From NCBI RefSeq assembly GCF_900091465.1, contig NZ_FMHV01000002.1, forward strand, positions 1,054,001-1,118,000: 64,000 nt of DNA, in the 5' to 3' direction. This document shows positions 54,036 to 62,213 of the stretch, in pieces; position 1 is the first letter of the stretch, and every line of letters begins with the position of its first letter. The stretch is from Micromonospora rhizosphaerae (GTDB lineage: Bacteria; Actinomycetota; Actinomycetes; Mycobacteriales; Micromonosporaceae). The translations under genes and the position numbers were made by a program. The notes below the pieces were generated by a model. It saw only the letters and a list, made by a program, of their open reading frames with translations, had not been told where the DNA came from and did no database searches.

Positions 54036-54089
54036 GCCGCCGGCCATCCGCTTTGAGCCGTCGGCCATCCGGCGTGAGCCGCCGCGTGG
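54033..54089. repeat. 21-bp tandem repeat, about 2.5 copies
   Basis: TGAGCCGYCGGCCATCCGSYK units begin at 54033, 54054 and (partial) 54075; each unit starts with TGA, the first being the stop codon of the YjbR gene. Confidence 0.7.
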
Positions 54090-54090
54090 C

Positions 54091-54615
54091 TCAGGCCGGC
54101 CGGGAGCCGTTCCGCGCGACCGTCGCGAGGTACCGGCAGAGCAGCTCGTGCCAGCCGGCCGTGAGCGCCTTGCGGTAGCCCTCGGCGGCCGCACCGTGCC
54201 GGTCGAAGTGCCGGTGCTCGACCTCCACCCGGGTGCCGTCGGGCCCCTCGGGGACGAAGAGCACCTCCACCTCGCTGGCCCGCGCCGGGTCCGGCACCGG
54301 CACCCGGTCCGGCCCGATCTGCCAGGTGAAGACCAGCCGACGAGGTGGGTCCCAGGTGAGCACGCGACCCCAGTCACCCCGGAAGCCGTACGGGCCGATC
54401 TCGTAGAGCATGCCGCCCGCACGGGGCTCGACTCCCAGTGCGGCCAGCGCTTCCGGCCCGGACCAGGTGTATTCGGGCACCCACCAGTCGGTCAGCGCCT
54501 CGGTGAACACCGCGAACGCCCGTTCCGCGGAGGCTGGGGCGAGGAGGTTGCTGCGTAGGGAGAACCTGCCGACGTCCTGACGAACCTCATCCGGGTCGGC
54601 CATCTCCTGTCCCAT
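54091..54615 (-). CDS. SRPBCC (START/AHSA1-like) domain protein
   Basis: 174 aa. VGRFSLRSNLLAPASAERAFAVFTEALTDWWVPEYTWSGPEALAALGVEPRAGGMLYE...WGRVLTWDPPRRLVFTWQIGPDR...TRVEVEHRHFDRHG is an AHSA1-type hydrophobic pocket fold. Ligand unknown. The ATG chosen lies eight bases after TATGGT; a second ATG four codons on has GGAG immediately before it but no spacing. Confidence 0.82.
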   Translation of the reverse strand: MGQEMADPDEVRQDVGRFSLRSNLLAPASAERAFAVFTEALTDWWVPEYTWSGPEALAALGVEPRAGGMLYEIGPYGFRGDWGRVLTWDPPRRLVFTWQIGPDRVPVPDPARASEVEVLFVPEGPDGTRVEVEHRHFDRHGAAAEGYRKALTAGWHELLCRYLATVARNGSRPA

Positions 54616-54821
54616 AGGCCCGGACCATACCGGCTGATGCCCGGGTACGCAGCTTCGCGTGTGCCCGCATCCGGACCGCCGCTCGCAGGTCGCCCGGCAC
54701 CGTACGGCCGGAAGCTCCAAGTGGGTCGTGCCGGCGCGCAGGCCGGGACGGATGGCCCGCGGGAAATCGGGTAATCCGGCTGATCCGGCCCGCGGAACGG
54801 GGCCAGCTTGGAGCGGGGAGC

Positions 54822-55685
54822 ATGAGCGAGAGCGGAGCGACGGAACGGCAACCGGACCGCACCGGCGAGCGGCCGGCCCACCGGGGCGGCACCGACGAGC
54901 CCGACGTGCTGCTCGACGTCCCGCAGGTGACGGTCGACGAGATACGGCTGGCGGTCGACGGGCTCGACGCCGACCTGTCGCTGCGCGCCCGGCTGGCCAA
55001 CCTGCTCCAGCTCGACGCCGGCGTACGGGTGCACGTGCGGGGCATGGAACTGGACGTCACGGGGGTCAGCGCCGAGGCGCTGCTCAAGGTGCGGCTGGAG
55101 ACGCTGGCGACGATCCTGGACCGGGCGTTCGCCGCGATCGGCCAGAACCCGCAGCTCATCGACGCGCTGGCCCGCACGGCCCAGGTCAGCATCGACGACG
55201 TCAACCGGGCGGCCCAGCAGATCGCCGGGGCCGGTCCGGCGCCGGTGGTGGACCGGTTGGGGCAGCAGGTCGGCATGGTCGGGGACCAACTGCGGGAGCA
55301 GGCGAGAGAAGCGGCGCCGTCGCCGCCGTCCGCCGGAGCCGGACCGCCCGAGCCACCGACCGGTGCGCGGCAGCCGCCGGGGTCCGCCCAGCAGCCGTCC
55401 GGCGGGCAGGCCGGCAAGGAGCCGCGCCCCGCGCCGGGCGGGCCGTCCGCCGGGGAGGAGCGACCGGCGGGTGAGACGGGTCGGGCGGGCGGCGCGGGTG
55501 GTCAGCCGCCCGGCGGCGCGGACGGTGAGCGACCGGAGGGGGAGCAGAGCGGCGGCCGACCGCAGTCGGCTGGCGCCGGGGCGGCTCAGTTGGCCGGTCA
55601 GGCCAGTGAGACGCTGCGTCAGGCCGGTCGGAGCGTCTGGGAGGCGATCCAGGGCGGGATGGGCCAGCAACGCCCGCGACGGTAG
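54822..55685 (+). CDS. Hypothetical protein with Pro/Gly-rich tail
   Basis: 287 aa. The N-terminal part (about 25-145) is ordered: DVLLDVPQVTVDEIRLAVDGLDADLSLRARLANLLQLDAGVRVHVRGMELDVTGVSAEALLKVRLETLATILDRAFAAIGQNPQLI. The remainder is a low-complexity Gly/Pro/Gln/Glu region ending in an amphipathic helix (AAQLAGQASETLRQAGRSVWEAIQGG). A similar repeated 'R-L-x-L-L-x-L-D-A-G' segment occurs in other Micromonospora-type proteins as far as I recall. No membrane segment. GGAGCGGGGAG precedes the ATG. Confidence 0.7.
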   Translation: MSESGATERQPDRTGERPAHRGGTDEPDVLLDVPQVTVDEIRLAVDGLDADLSLRARLANLLQLDAGVRVHVRGMELDVTGVSAEALLKVRLETLATILDRAFAAIGQNPQLIDALARTAQVSIDDVNRAAQQIAGAGPAPVVDRLGQQVGMVGDQLREQAREAAPSPPSAGAGPPEPPTGARQPPGSAQQPSGGQAGKEPRPAPGGPSAGEERPAGETGRAGGAGGQPPGGADGERPEGEQSGGRPQSAGAGAAQLAGQASETLRQAGRSVWEAIQGGMGQQRPRR

Positions 55686-55796
55686 TGGGCGCCCCCTGAC
55701 GACCGTGCCCGCGGCCAAAAACCCGCGCCCGCGCGGTCCAAACCCGCGCCCGCGGCAGAAACCCGCCGATGGCCGCGGCCGGGCGGCGGGGCGCGC

Positions 55797-56747
55797 TCAG
55801 TGCGGCTGCGGGCCGCCCCGCCACCAGGCCGTCCGCCGGACCAGCAGCAGCGCCGCGACGGGCGCCAGCGTGACCGCCAGGGCGGCCGTGCTGACCGCGC
55901 CCCGCGGTGTCCAGAGCAGGTTGTCGCCGATCCCGGCCGCGTGCGCGGTCAGGGACGACGTGACGAGAAGCGCCACCGCCGCCAGCACTGCCCCGACCCG
56001 GCGGCCCGTCCACCCCGCCGCACCAGCCGTCCGGAACGGCCGCGACGCTCCGCCCGAACCCCGGGACCGGTAGGCCCCCGCGGCGCCCCTGGTCGGGGTC
56101 GGCGCGAAGAAACCCCGGACGCGCGCAGCGCCGACCGGCGCGGTGCCCGGCAGCCGGGGATCCGCGGCGGGCGCGGTGCCCGGCAGCCTGGGACCGTTGG
56201 CCGAGGTGTCGCCCGGGAGAGCGGGACCCTTGGCGAGCGCGGTGACCGGCAGAACGTCGCCAGTCGCCGGTGTGGCGGTTCCGGCTCGCCGGCCGGTGAG
56301 CCGCCGCTGGAGGCCGGCGAGGGCGCGGACGGCCCAGGCCAGGACCGGGACCCCCAACAGCAGGAGGAGGCCGGCGTGGGTGGCCCAGGCGCCGGCCAGG
56401 GTGGGCCCGCCCCAGGAGTCGGCGTACCGGCTGGCCCAGATGTCGTCCGTCGAGCCGGGCAACCCGAGCCAGGGGCGGAACGGGTAGGCCAGCACGTTGA
56501 TCAGCACCAGGAAAGCGAGGGCGGCGGTCAGCGCGGACGAGGCGACCGCGACCGGGATCGCCAACAGGGCGGCGGCCAGCGCCCGTAGCCGGCCCGGATG
56601 GCGGGCCGCGCGCAGCGCCGCAGCCAGGGCGAGCGGCACGGCGACGACCGACCAGGCGAGCCGGCGGCGGGTCTCCGCGCCGTACGCGACCCGCCACACC
56701 GTCGACATCCCGCCGAGAACGTGTCGTACGTGTCCTGCTGAGGTCAT
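55797..56747 (-). CDS. Membrane protein of unknown function
   Basis: 316 aa. Hydrophobic segments at about 28-46, 50-88, 120-140 and two near 250-305. The middle (about 155-245) is a Pro/Gly/Arg-rich cytosolic or external loop (GDVLPVTALAKGPALPGDTSANGPRLPG). No known family. The start is uncertain: the ATG used here, one at 56783 next to a GGGATATATCCC palindrome, and one at 56714 are all in frame. Confidence 0.6.
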   Translation of the reverse strand: MTSAGHVRHVLGGMSTVWRVAYGAETRRRLAWSVVAVPLALAAALRAARHPGRLRALAAALLAIPVAVASSALTAALAFLVLINVLAYPFRPWLGLPGSTDDIWASRYADSWGGPTLAGAWATHAGLLLLLGVPVLAWAVRALAGLQRRLTGRRAGTATPATGDVLPVTALAKGPALPGDTSANGPRLPGTAPAADPRLPGTAPVGAARVRGFFAPTPTRGAAGAYRSRGSGGASRPFRTAGAAGWTGRRVGAVLAAVALLVTSSLTAHAAGIGDNLLWTPRGAVSTAALAVTLAPVAALLLVRRTAWWRGGPQPH

Positions 56748-56784
56748 GCCGCCAGTCTGCTCCGGTGCCCACAGCCGAACCATC

Positions 56785-56796
56785 GGGATATATCCC
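56785..56796. promoter_or_regulatory. 12-bp perfect palindrome GGGATATATCCC
   Basis: AT-centred palindrome in GC-rich DNA, immediately upstream of the furthest possible start of the membrane protein gene. It could be an operator or a -10 region (GATATA). Confidence 0.35.
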
Positions 56797-56887
56797 CGGT
56801 ATCAACCCTGAGCGGGCCCGGGAGCGGCGAACGGCCCCCACCGCGCTGCCGCAGGTGAGGGGCTTTCCGTAGCCCGGCGAAAGGCTA

Positions 56888-56931
56888 TGTGGTCAGGGGC
56901 GGGGTCGAACCGCCGACCTTCCGATCTTCAG
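56888..56931 (-). tRNA. 3' part of a tRNA gene, probably tRNA-Phe: attachment-site remnant
   Basis: On the minus strand the sequence from the anticodon loop to the 3' end is intact: CTGAAGA loop (anticodon GAA), variable loop, T-arm GGCGG-TTCGACC-CCGCC, and acceptor 3' strand CCTGACC followed by A. The matching 5' half (acceptor GGTCAGG, D-arm, 5' anticodon stem) is absent upstream; the bases there do not pair. Such a 3' copy is what an element that integrates at a tRNA 3' end leaves at one boundary. The functional gene would be at the far end, outside the window. Confidence 0.75.
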
Positions 56932-57056
56932 ATCCAGGCCTCTGGTCATGCACGCGCTTTGCCGGGTCGCTGTCCGCGTTGCTGTCAGAGGTTGAAGCGG
57001 AACTCAGACCGGGATCATGCTGAGGTACGGCTATCCCTGACTTGAGGAGCTCATGG

Positions 57057-57914
57057 GTGCGCGTCAGCATGGCGACTAGCGCCGGTAAGGCCGGCCGGCC
57101 GAACGAGGATTTTGCCGGCGCTGTTCCCGGCGCTGCTGTACTGCTGGACGGCGCCGGCATCCCGGGAACCGAGTCGATCTGCTCCCACGGTGTCGCCTGG
57201 TATACGCACCGTCTCGGCGGCGCGCTGCTCGGCCGGCTGTCGCGTGACGACGGGCGAGACCTCGCGGCGATCCTCGCCGCCACGATCGGCGAGATAGCCG
57301 CCGATCATCGCGGCACCTGCGACATCACGAACCCCAGCAGCCCGCAGGCGACCGTGGTGATTGTCCGCGCCCACCGGGGCCGCCTGGACTATCTCCTGCT
57401 CGCGGACTCCTTCCTCGTCCTCGACCCGGTCTGCGGCGGCCCGCAGGTCATCACCGACGAGCGTGAGGTCACCACCAGGCGCATCTGCTCAGCGTCCCTG
57501 GACGGCGTTCCTTGTGGAACGCCGGAGTACGACCGCATCCGAGACTCCTGCATCGAGGCGCTGCAGGCTCGCCGGAACCAGCCGGGCGGCTACTGGATCG
57601 CCAAGGATGATCCGCACGCGGCGGAGGAAGCCCTAACCGGTAGCCGGCCCCTTCATGACCTGGACAGCGTCGCGCTGCTCAGCAATGGCGCCAGCCGCAT
57701 CGTCAGCCCGTACGGCCTGACCGACTGGCCCGGCGTACTGGAACTGCTCGGCGCCAACGGGCCGGCCGATATCATCCGCCGCGTCCGGCAGGCCGAAGCC
57801 CGCACCTCCGGCGGCCCCGATGCTCGGGTCCCTGACGACGCCACGGTTGCGCACTGCACCCACCTGCCGCGCTCGGAGGTCGGCGAACTGTCACAGCCAG
57901 CAACTAGCCGCTGA
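57057..57914 (+). CDS. PP2C-like phosphatase-fold protein
   Basis: 285 aa. ATSAGKAGRPNEDFAGAVPGAAVLLDGAG matches the PP2C opening (RPNEDF...DGAG), SSPQATVVIVRAHRGRLDYLLLADSFLVL the central strand pair, SVALLSNGASR the SDG-type loop and DDATVAHC the final metal Asp. Some metal residues differ (LADSF for GDSR), so activity is uncertain. The GTG has GAGGAG seven bases upstream. It is the first gene inside the putative element. Such genes occur in actinomycete mobile regions. Confidence 0.7.
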   Translation: MRVSMATSAGKAGRPNEDFAGAVPGAAVLLDGAGIPGTESICSHGVAWYTHRLGGALLGRLSRDDGRDLAAILAATIGEIAADHRGTCDITNPSSPQATVVIVRAHRGRLDYLLLADSFLVLDPVCGGPQVITDEREVTTRRICSASLDGVPCGTPEYDRIRDSCIEALQARRNQPGGYWIAKDDPHAAEEALTGSRPLHDLDSVALLSNGASRIVSPYGLTDWPGVLELLGANGPADIIRRVRQAEARTSGGPDARVPDDATVAHCTHLPRSEVGELSQPATSR

Positions 57915-58006
57915 ATCTGCCCATATGCACCACGATCTTGACCACAGCAGAGCTCACCGGCCCATGCGGGTTGGTGGGGCTCTGGCGCGAAGACGCTGAT
58001 CGTTGG

Positions 58007-58657
58007 TTAACGGGTCTCAGCGGCCATGCGTAGGCCGAGGGCGATGAGAACAGTTCCACTGACGGCATCGAGTCGACGGCGGACCGCTGGCCGGCGGAAC
58101 CACGCGCCGGCACGCCCCACCACTGCGGCCAGCGTGAGGTACAGGGCGATCTCGATAACGACCTGAAGCAGGGCGAGGAGTGCAGTCGTGGCAAACAAGG
58201 GCCGGTCCCCGGGTACAAACTGCGGGTAGAACGCGATCATGAATGCGGCGGCCTTGGGGTTCGCCAGCATCACCACCGCGCCCTCACCGAACGCCTTCGA
58301 CCAGCCATGTGTCGAACTCGATGGCGTGCCGTCATGGAGTTCCAGACCCGTACCGGCCTTGCGGCTGAGCCACGCCGTCCGCCACGCCTTCACTCCCAGA
58401 TACAGCAGGAAGCCTGCACCGACGACACGAAGCACGATGAAGGCAACCTCAGACGCCGCGACCAGAGCCGCCAGACCGGCGGCGGCGAACAACGCCCAGA
58501 GGTAGAGGCCGGCCTCCAGGCCGAGCACGGTCGGGACGGCGCCGGAAAACCCCTTCATGGCGGCGCGGCGCAGAATCAACGCCATCGCTGGACCTGGTGA
58601 CGCTGAGATCAGCACGACCGCAGCGACAAAAGCGGGCAGTGAAGCAACAAGATCCAT
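58007..58657 (-). CDS. LysE/RhtB family amino-acid exporter
   Basis: 216 aa, about six hydrophobic helices. SASPGPAMALILRRAAMKGFSGAVPTVLGLEAGLYLWAL is the LysE signature (SPGP), and GEGAVVMLANPKAAAFMIAFYPQFV the second conserved block (NPK). Probably exports an amino acid or a small metabolite. The ATG at 58657 has GAAAGG nine bases upstream; an ATG three codons earlier has none. Located 34 bases from the EamA gene on the same strand, so possibly one unit. Confidence 0.9.
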   Translation of the reverse strand: MDLVASLPAFVAAVVLISASPGPAMALILRRAAMKGFSGAVPTVLGLEAGLYLWALFAAAGLAALVAASEVAFIVLRVVGAGFLLYLGVKAWRTAWLSRKAGTGLELHDGTPSSSTHGWSKAFGEGAVVMLANPKAAAFMIAFYPQFVPGDRPLFATTALLALLQVVIEIALYLTLAAVVGRAGAWFRRPAVRRRLDAVSGTVLIALGLRMAAETR

Positions 58658-58690
58658 GGTGGGCATCCTTTCCTACCTGCGATTGCTGAT

Positions 58691-59656
58691 CTAGTGCTGC
58701 GAGTGGGCGACGTCGGTGACCTGACGGGCTGGTCGGGCCAAACTTGCGGATGGCGTCTGCGGTCCCGGGCCGGCGTCGGTACCCACCGCTGCGACCGTGC
58801 CTTTCCGGCGGCTGATCGCGGCACCGACGAGCACGACCGCGCCGCCGAGCAGCGCCGCAGGGGAGATGTTCTCGCCGAGGATGACGAAACCGATGCCGAT
58901 GGCCAGTACCGGCACCAGGTACAGGGAGGTGGCAGCCGCGGCCACCGACAGGCGGGCTTGGGCGTAGGCCCAGGTGACGAAGCCGAGGGCGCTGGGAGCG
59001 ATGCCGAGGAAGAGGAGCGCTATGACGGCGTCGCCGGAGGCCTGCGAGGCCTGGCGAACCAGAGCAGGAGCCAGCGGCAGGGACAGCGCCGTGCCCGACC
59101 ACACGACGTAACAGGTAACTTCCAGCCCTCGGTAACGAACCAGTAGGGGCTTCTGGAGCACGAAGAACGATGCTTGGGCGACGGCCGCGCCGAGGACGAG
59201 CAGCGCGTCCTTTGTGGGCGTGAATCCGGCACCTTCGGCGAGGGCGATGACTGCGGCGCCGGTAAATCCCAGCGCCAGACCGACGACGGTGCGCCGGGGC
59301 AGGCGCTCACGCAGCAGGATCACGGCGAGCACGGAGGCGACGATCGGCGCGGTGTTGACCAGCAGGCTGGCGGTGCCAGCCGGCACGCTGCGTTCGCCGG
59401 CGTTGAGCAGGATCTGGTAGGCCGTCATGCCGGTCAGGCCACAGCCGACGATGCGGGCCAGGTCAGAGCGGGCAGGTCGGCGCACACCCAGCAGCGGGGC
59501 GATCACCGCCAACATCAGCGACGCCACCACGAGGCGCCCAACCGACAGGCCTGCCACGCCGAACCCGGGCAGGGCCACCCGGATGGCCACGAACGCCGAG
59601 GCCCACAGCGTCAGGGTCACTGCCACCGCGGCAGCGACTCGTTGATTACCGATCAT
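58691..59656 (-). CDS. EamA/DMT-superfamily transporter
   Basis: 321 aa, ten predicted membrane segments and two EamA halves: LWASAFVAIRVALPGFGVAGLSVGRLVVASLMLA, GMTAYQILLNAGERSVPAGTASLLVNTAPI, then VAQASFFVLQKPLLV, FLGIAPSALGFVTWAYAQARLSVAAAATSLYLVPV. A 40-residue polar C-terminus. Substrate unknown (amino acid/metabolite exporter class). Start ATG is divergent from the LysR gene; LysR probably controls it together with lysE. Confidence 0.9.
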   Translation of the reverse strand: MIGNQRVAAAVAVTLTLWASAFVAIRVALPGFGVAGLSVGRLVVASLMLAVIAPLLGVRRPARSDLARIVGCGLTGMTAYQILLNAGERSVPAGTASLLVNTAPIVASVLAVILLRERLPRRTVVGLALGFTGAAVIALAEGAGFTPTKDALLVLGAAVAQASFFVLQKPLLVRYRGLEVTCYVVWSGTALSLPLAPALVRQASQASGDAVIALLFLGIAPSALGFVTWAYAQARLSVAAAATSLYLVPVLAIGIGFVILGENISPAALLGGAVVLVGAAISRRKGTVAAVGTDAGPGPQTPSASLARPARQVTDVAHSQH

Positions 59657-59691
59657 GCCGCTAGCTTGCCGAGGCCGTCCCGTAAGTGCCA

Positions 59692-59721
59692 TTAACAAGT
59701 CTTGTAGCTATCTTGTAGCGT
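59692..59721. promoter_or_regulatory. LysR-type operator and promoter between EamA and LysR genes
   Basis: TTAACA (-35) and TAGCGT (-10) 18 bases apart serve the LysR gene (start six bases later). ACAAG-T-CTTGT (59695-59705) is an inverted repeat, and CTTGTAGC occurs twice, 11 bases apart. Confidence 0.55.
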
Positions 59722-59727
59722 CGCTTT

Positions 59728-60648
59728 ATGCTCGACGTTCGTCGCCTGCGGGTCCTACTGGCTGTGGCCGAGCACGGTGGCGTCGCCGCCGCCGCGCGGG
59801 CCCTGACGTTCACCCCGCCGGCGGTGTCGCAGCACATCGCCGCGCTCGAACGTCAGGTCGGCCTGCCGCTGGTCGACCGCAGCGGCCGCACCGCCCGGTT
59901 GACGGCGAACGGTCACCGCCTGGCCGGACATGCCCGTCAGGTGCTTGCCGCGCTGGAGGCCGCTGAGGCCGACATGGCGACCATCGGTGGCACGCTGCGC
60001 GGAACGCTCACCATCGGCACGATCCCCACGCTCGGTGTCGCGTTGGTGCCTGCCGTGCTGGCCACGTTGCGGGTCACTGCACCGGAAGTGGATCTGCGCA
60101 TCGAACAGCGCGAACCGGAGGACAGCCTGCCGGCCCTGACCCGCGGCGAGCTCGACCTTGCACTGGCCGGCGAATACGGCCTCGCGCCGCACCGGCGGCC
60201 CGTACACCAAGACCGCATCGACCTGTTCACCGAGCCGCTGCTGGTCGCAGTCGCCGCCGACCACCATCTCACCGGGCCCGACGTCGACCTCGCTGAGCTG
60301 CGCGACGAGCGCTGGATCGCCCCGGCCGCCGGAAGCTCCTGCGAAACGATCCTGCAGCGCTCCTGCGCCCTGGCCGGCTACGAACCCCACGTGGTGGCAC
60401 ACTGCGCCGACTTCGCCGTGGCCGCCGCCCTGGCTGCGGCCGGCCACGGCGTAACCCTGCTCCCCAGCACCGCCATACCCACCACAACCGGGCACCACAG
60501 CCCGATCAGGCTGCTATCCGTCCGCCGGCCTCACATCCACCGCACCCTGTACGCCGCCATCCGCCCCGGCACCCGCCAACACCCCCTGATCAGCTGTCTC
60601 CTCGAGACGTTGACCAGCAACGCCCAACAGCTGCGCGTTGACCTGTAG
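59728..60648 (+). CDS. LysR-family transcriptional regulator
   Basis: 306 aa. HTH: LRVLLAVAEHGGVAAAARALTFTPPAVSQHIAALERQVGLPLVDR. Effector domain from about 90 (GTLTIGTIPTLGVALVPAVLATLR...VDLRIEQREPEDSLPALTRGELDLALAGEY). ATG starts six bases after TAGCGT (leaderless). It likely controls the divergent EamA and LysE genes. Part of the accessory region. Confidence 0.92.
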   Translation: MLDVRRLRVLLAVAEHGGVAAAARALTFTPPAVSQHIAALERQVGLPLVDRSGRTARLTANGHRLAGHARQVLAALEAAEADMATIGGTLRGTLTIGTIPTLGVALVPAVLATLRVTAPEVDLRIEQREPEDSLPALTRGELDLALAGEYGLAPHRRPVHQDRIDLFTEPLLVAVAADHHLTGPDVDLAELRDERWIAPAAGSSCETILQRSCALAGYEPHVVAHCADFAVAAALAAAGHGVTLLPSTAIPTTTGHHSPIRLLSVRRPHIHRTLYAAIRPGTRQHPLISCLLETLTSNAQQLRVDL

Positions 60649-60661
60649 GCGGTGGTCCGCC

Positions 60662-60790
60662 ACTGCGATCCGAGAGACCGCGGGCCACTCCGCGCCGGAC
60701 GCCACCATGACGATCTACGCGCACGCGTCGCCGGACGAGAGGTACCGCGCGCTGGCCAGGCTCGACGAGCGCATCAGCAAGGAGTCGCGG
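60662..60790 (+). pseudogene. Tyrosine recombinase (integrase) C-terminal remnant
   Basis: In the frame of 60638, REtaGHSAPDATMTIYAHASPDERYRALARLDERISKE-type sequence is the end of a phage/ICE-type tyrosine integrase: GHS of the second His box and YAH with the nucleophile Tyr. The upstream catalytic domain (R, HxxR) is missing, so only about 40 residues remain. The end falls inside the antisense C-terminus of the MFS gene. This supports an integrated element having been present. Confidence 0.75.
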
Positions 60791-62141
60791 ACGCGCCGAT
60801 TCTCTGCTGGGCCGGCAACCCGCAGTCGTGGTCGCACTCACAGCCGATGTGCGGAACTCGTACCGGAGCGGCGCGGCCGTCGGCACGGGCCCGTACCTCA
60901 TGCGCAGGCCGGGCGCCGGCCCCGCACGGCTCAAGGTCCGGTGCCCCGGCGCGGCCGAGATCGCTGAGCGGAGACCGCGTTCGGGCGGGCGAGCGGCGGG
61001 ACAGCAGGCATCCAGCCAGCGCGGCGGCGAGGCCGGCCAGCCCGGCCGCCGCGAAGCCGCCCGCTGGCACCGAGACGTCGATCGCCACCCCGACGATCGG
61101 GGATCCGAGCGCGAAACCCGCGCTCTGCGCCGAGGATTGCAGACCTGTCGCCTCACCCCGCACGCTGGCCGGCGCCAGCCGGCTCACCGCGTCGGCCACC
61201 GTGGAAAGGGCCGGCGCGGTGAGAAGCCCGGCGCCGACAACGGCCACGCACAACCAGGGCCAGTCGTGGGCAAGCCCGGCGGGAATCGTCACGAGCCCGA
61301 GCAAGCCGAGCAGCAGCCACGTGGGCAGCGGCCGGGGCAGCGCGCCATAAATCAGCCCGCCGGCGACGGAGGCCACGCCGAACACGGCTACGACCACGGC
61401 GGCCCACGACATCTGATTTGCTTCTTCGAGCGTGGCGACGATGGCGAGGTCGACGCCGCTGAGCAGCGTCGTGGCGCCGAACGCCATCGTCAGTACGGCA
61501 ATCATCCCGGCGCCCAGCCACTCCCGGCGCGGGGGCCGTCCGGCCGCGCCGGCATCCGCCTCGTCCTCGGCACGCAGCGGCGGGTTGAGCAAGGCGATCC
61601 CGGCTCCGCCAGCCGCGATCGTGGCGCCGACCCCCCACGTCACCACATCGGGGGACATCTTCGCCGCACAAAGGATCACTACAGCCGGGCCCACGATGTA
61701 CGACAGTTCGCCCTGCACCGATTCCAGCGCGAACGCGGCCCGGCGCTGTCCCGCCGTCGTCATCGCGGCGATCGCCTGCCTGGTCACCGGCTGGGCCGGC
61801 ACCATCAGCAGACCCGCCGCGAAGGCGGCGCCCAGCAGGATCCCGTACGGCAGGATCGGCACGCTCAGCCAGAACACGACCTGCAGTACGACAGTTACCA
61901 GCAGCACGGGACGCAGGCCCCGCCAGTCGATCATGCGGCCAAGCAGCGGCCCGCCCAGCGCCACCCCGGCGGTCAGAGCCGCCGCGACACCACCCGCTGC
62001 CGCGTAGCTCATGTCCAGACCCAGCACGACATACATCGTCAGCGCCATCACGTCAGCCGTGATCGCGGCACGGGCGAGCAGCGAGACGCCCAGCAGCGAT
62101 GCCATCCCTGGCACGGCGAGTACCTGTCGGTATCTGGTCAC
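60774..62141 (-). CDS. MFS transporter with antisense-derived C-terminal tail
   Basis: 455 aa. Twelve-helix MFS: SLLARAAITADVMALTMYVVLGLDMSYAAAGGVAAALTAGVALGGPLLGRMIDWRGLRPVL is the typical N-terminal half. The last helix ends near residue 390 (AALAGCLLSRR). The following about 60 residues (rich in Arg, Pro, Cys; CECDHDC) are coded opposite the integrase remnant and have no transporter features, so the original stop was probably lost by rearrangement. TAGCGT lies seven bases before the GTG (leaderless). Divergent from a LysR gene. Substrate unknown; drug or metabolite efflux is likely. Confidence 0.85.
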   Translation of the reverse strand: MTRYRQVLAVPGMASLLGVSLLARAAITADVMALTMYVVLGLDMSYAAAGGVAAALTAGVALGGPLLGRMIDWRGLRPVLLVTVVLQVVFWLSVPILPYGILLGAAFAAGLLMVPAQPVTRQAIAAMTTAGQRRAAFALESVQGELSYIVGPAVVILCAAKMSPDVVTWGVGATIAAGGAGIALLNPPLRAEDEADAGAAGRPPRREWLGAGMIAVLTMAFGATTLLSGVDLAIVATLEEANQMSWAAVVVAVFGVASVAGGLIYGALPRPLPTWLLLGLLGLVTIPAGLAHDWPWLCVAVVGAGLLTAPALSTVADAVSRLAPASVRGEATGLQSSAQSAGFALGSPIVGVAIDVSVPAGGFAAAGLAGLAAALAGCLLSRRSPARTRSPLSDLGRAGAPDLEPCGAGARPAHEVRARADGRAAPVRVPHIGCECDHDCGLPAQQRIGASATPC

Positions 62142-62213
62142 CTGCGTGACGCTAGATTTTCCGTCACATCATAGGAAGTGGTAAATTCATTGGACCTGGC
62201 ATAATGGATGCTT

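Noticed and set aside
56888..56960. Complete functional tRNA gene
   Set aside because: The 5' acceptor strand GGTCAGG and a 5' anticodon stem complementary to TCGGA are missing, so it cannot fold.
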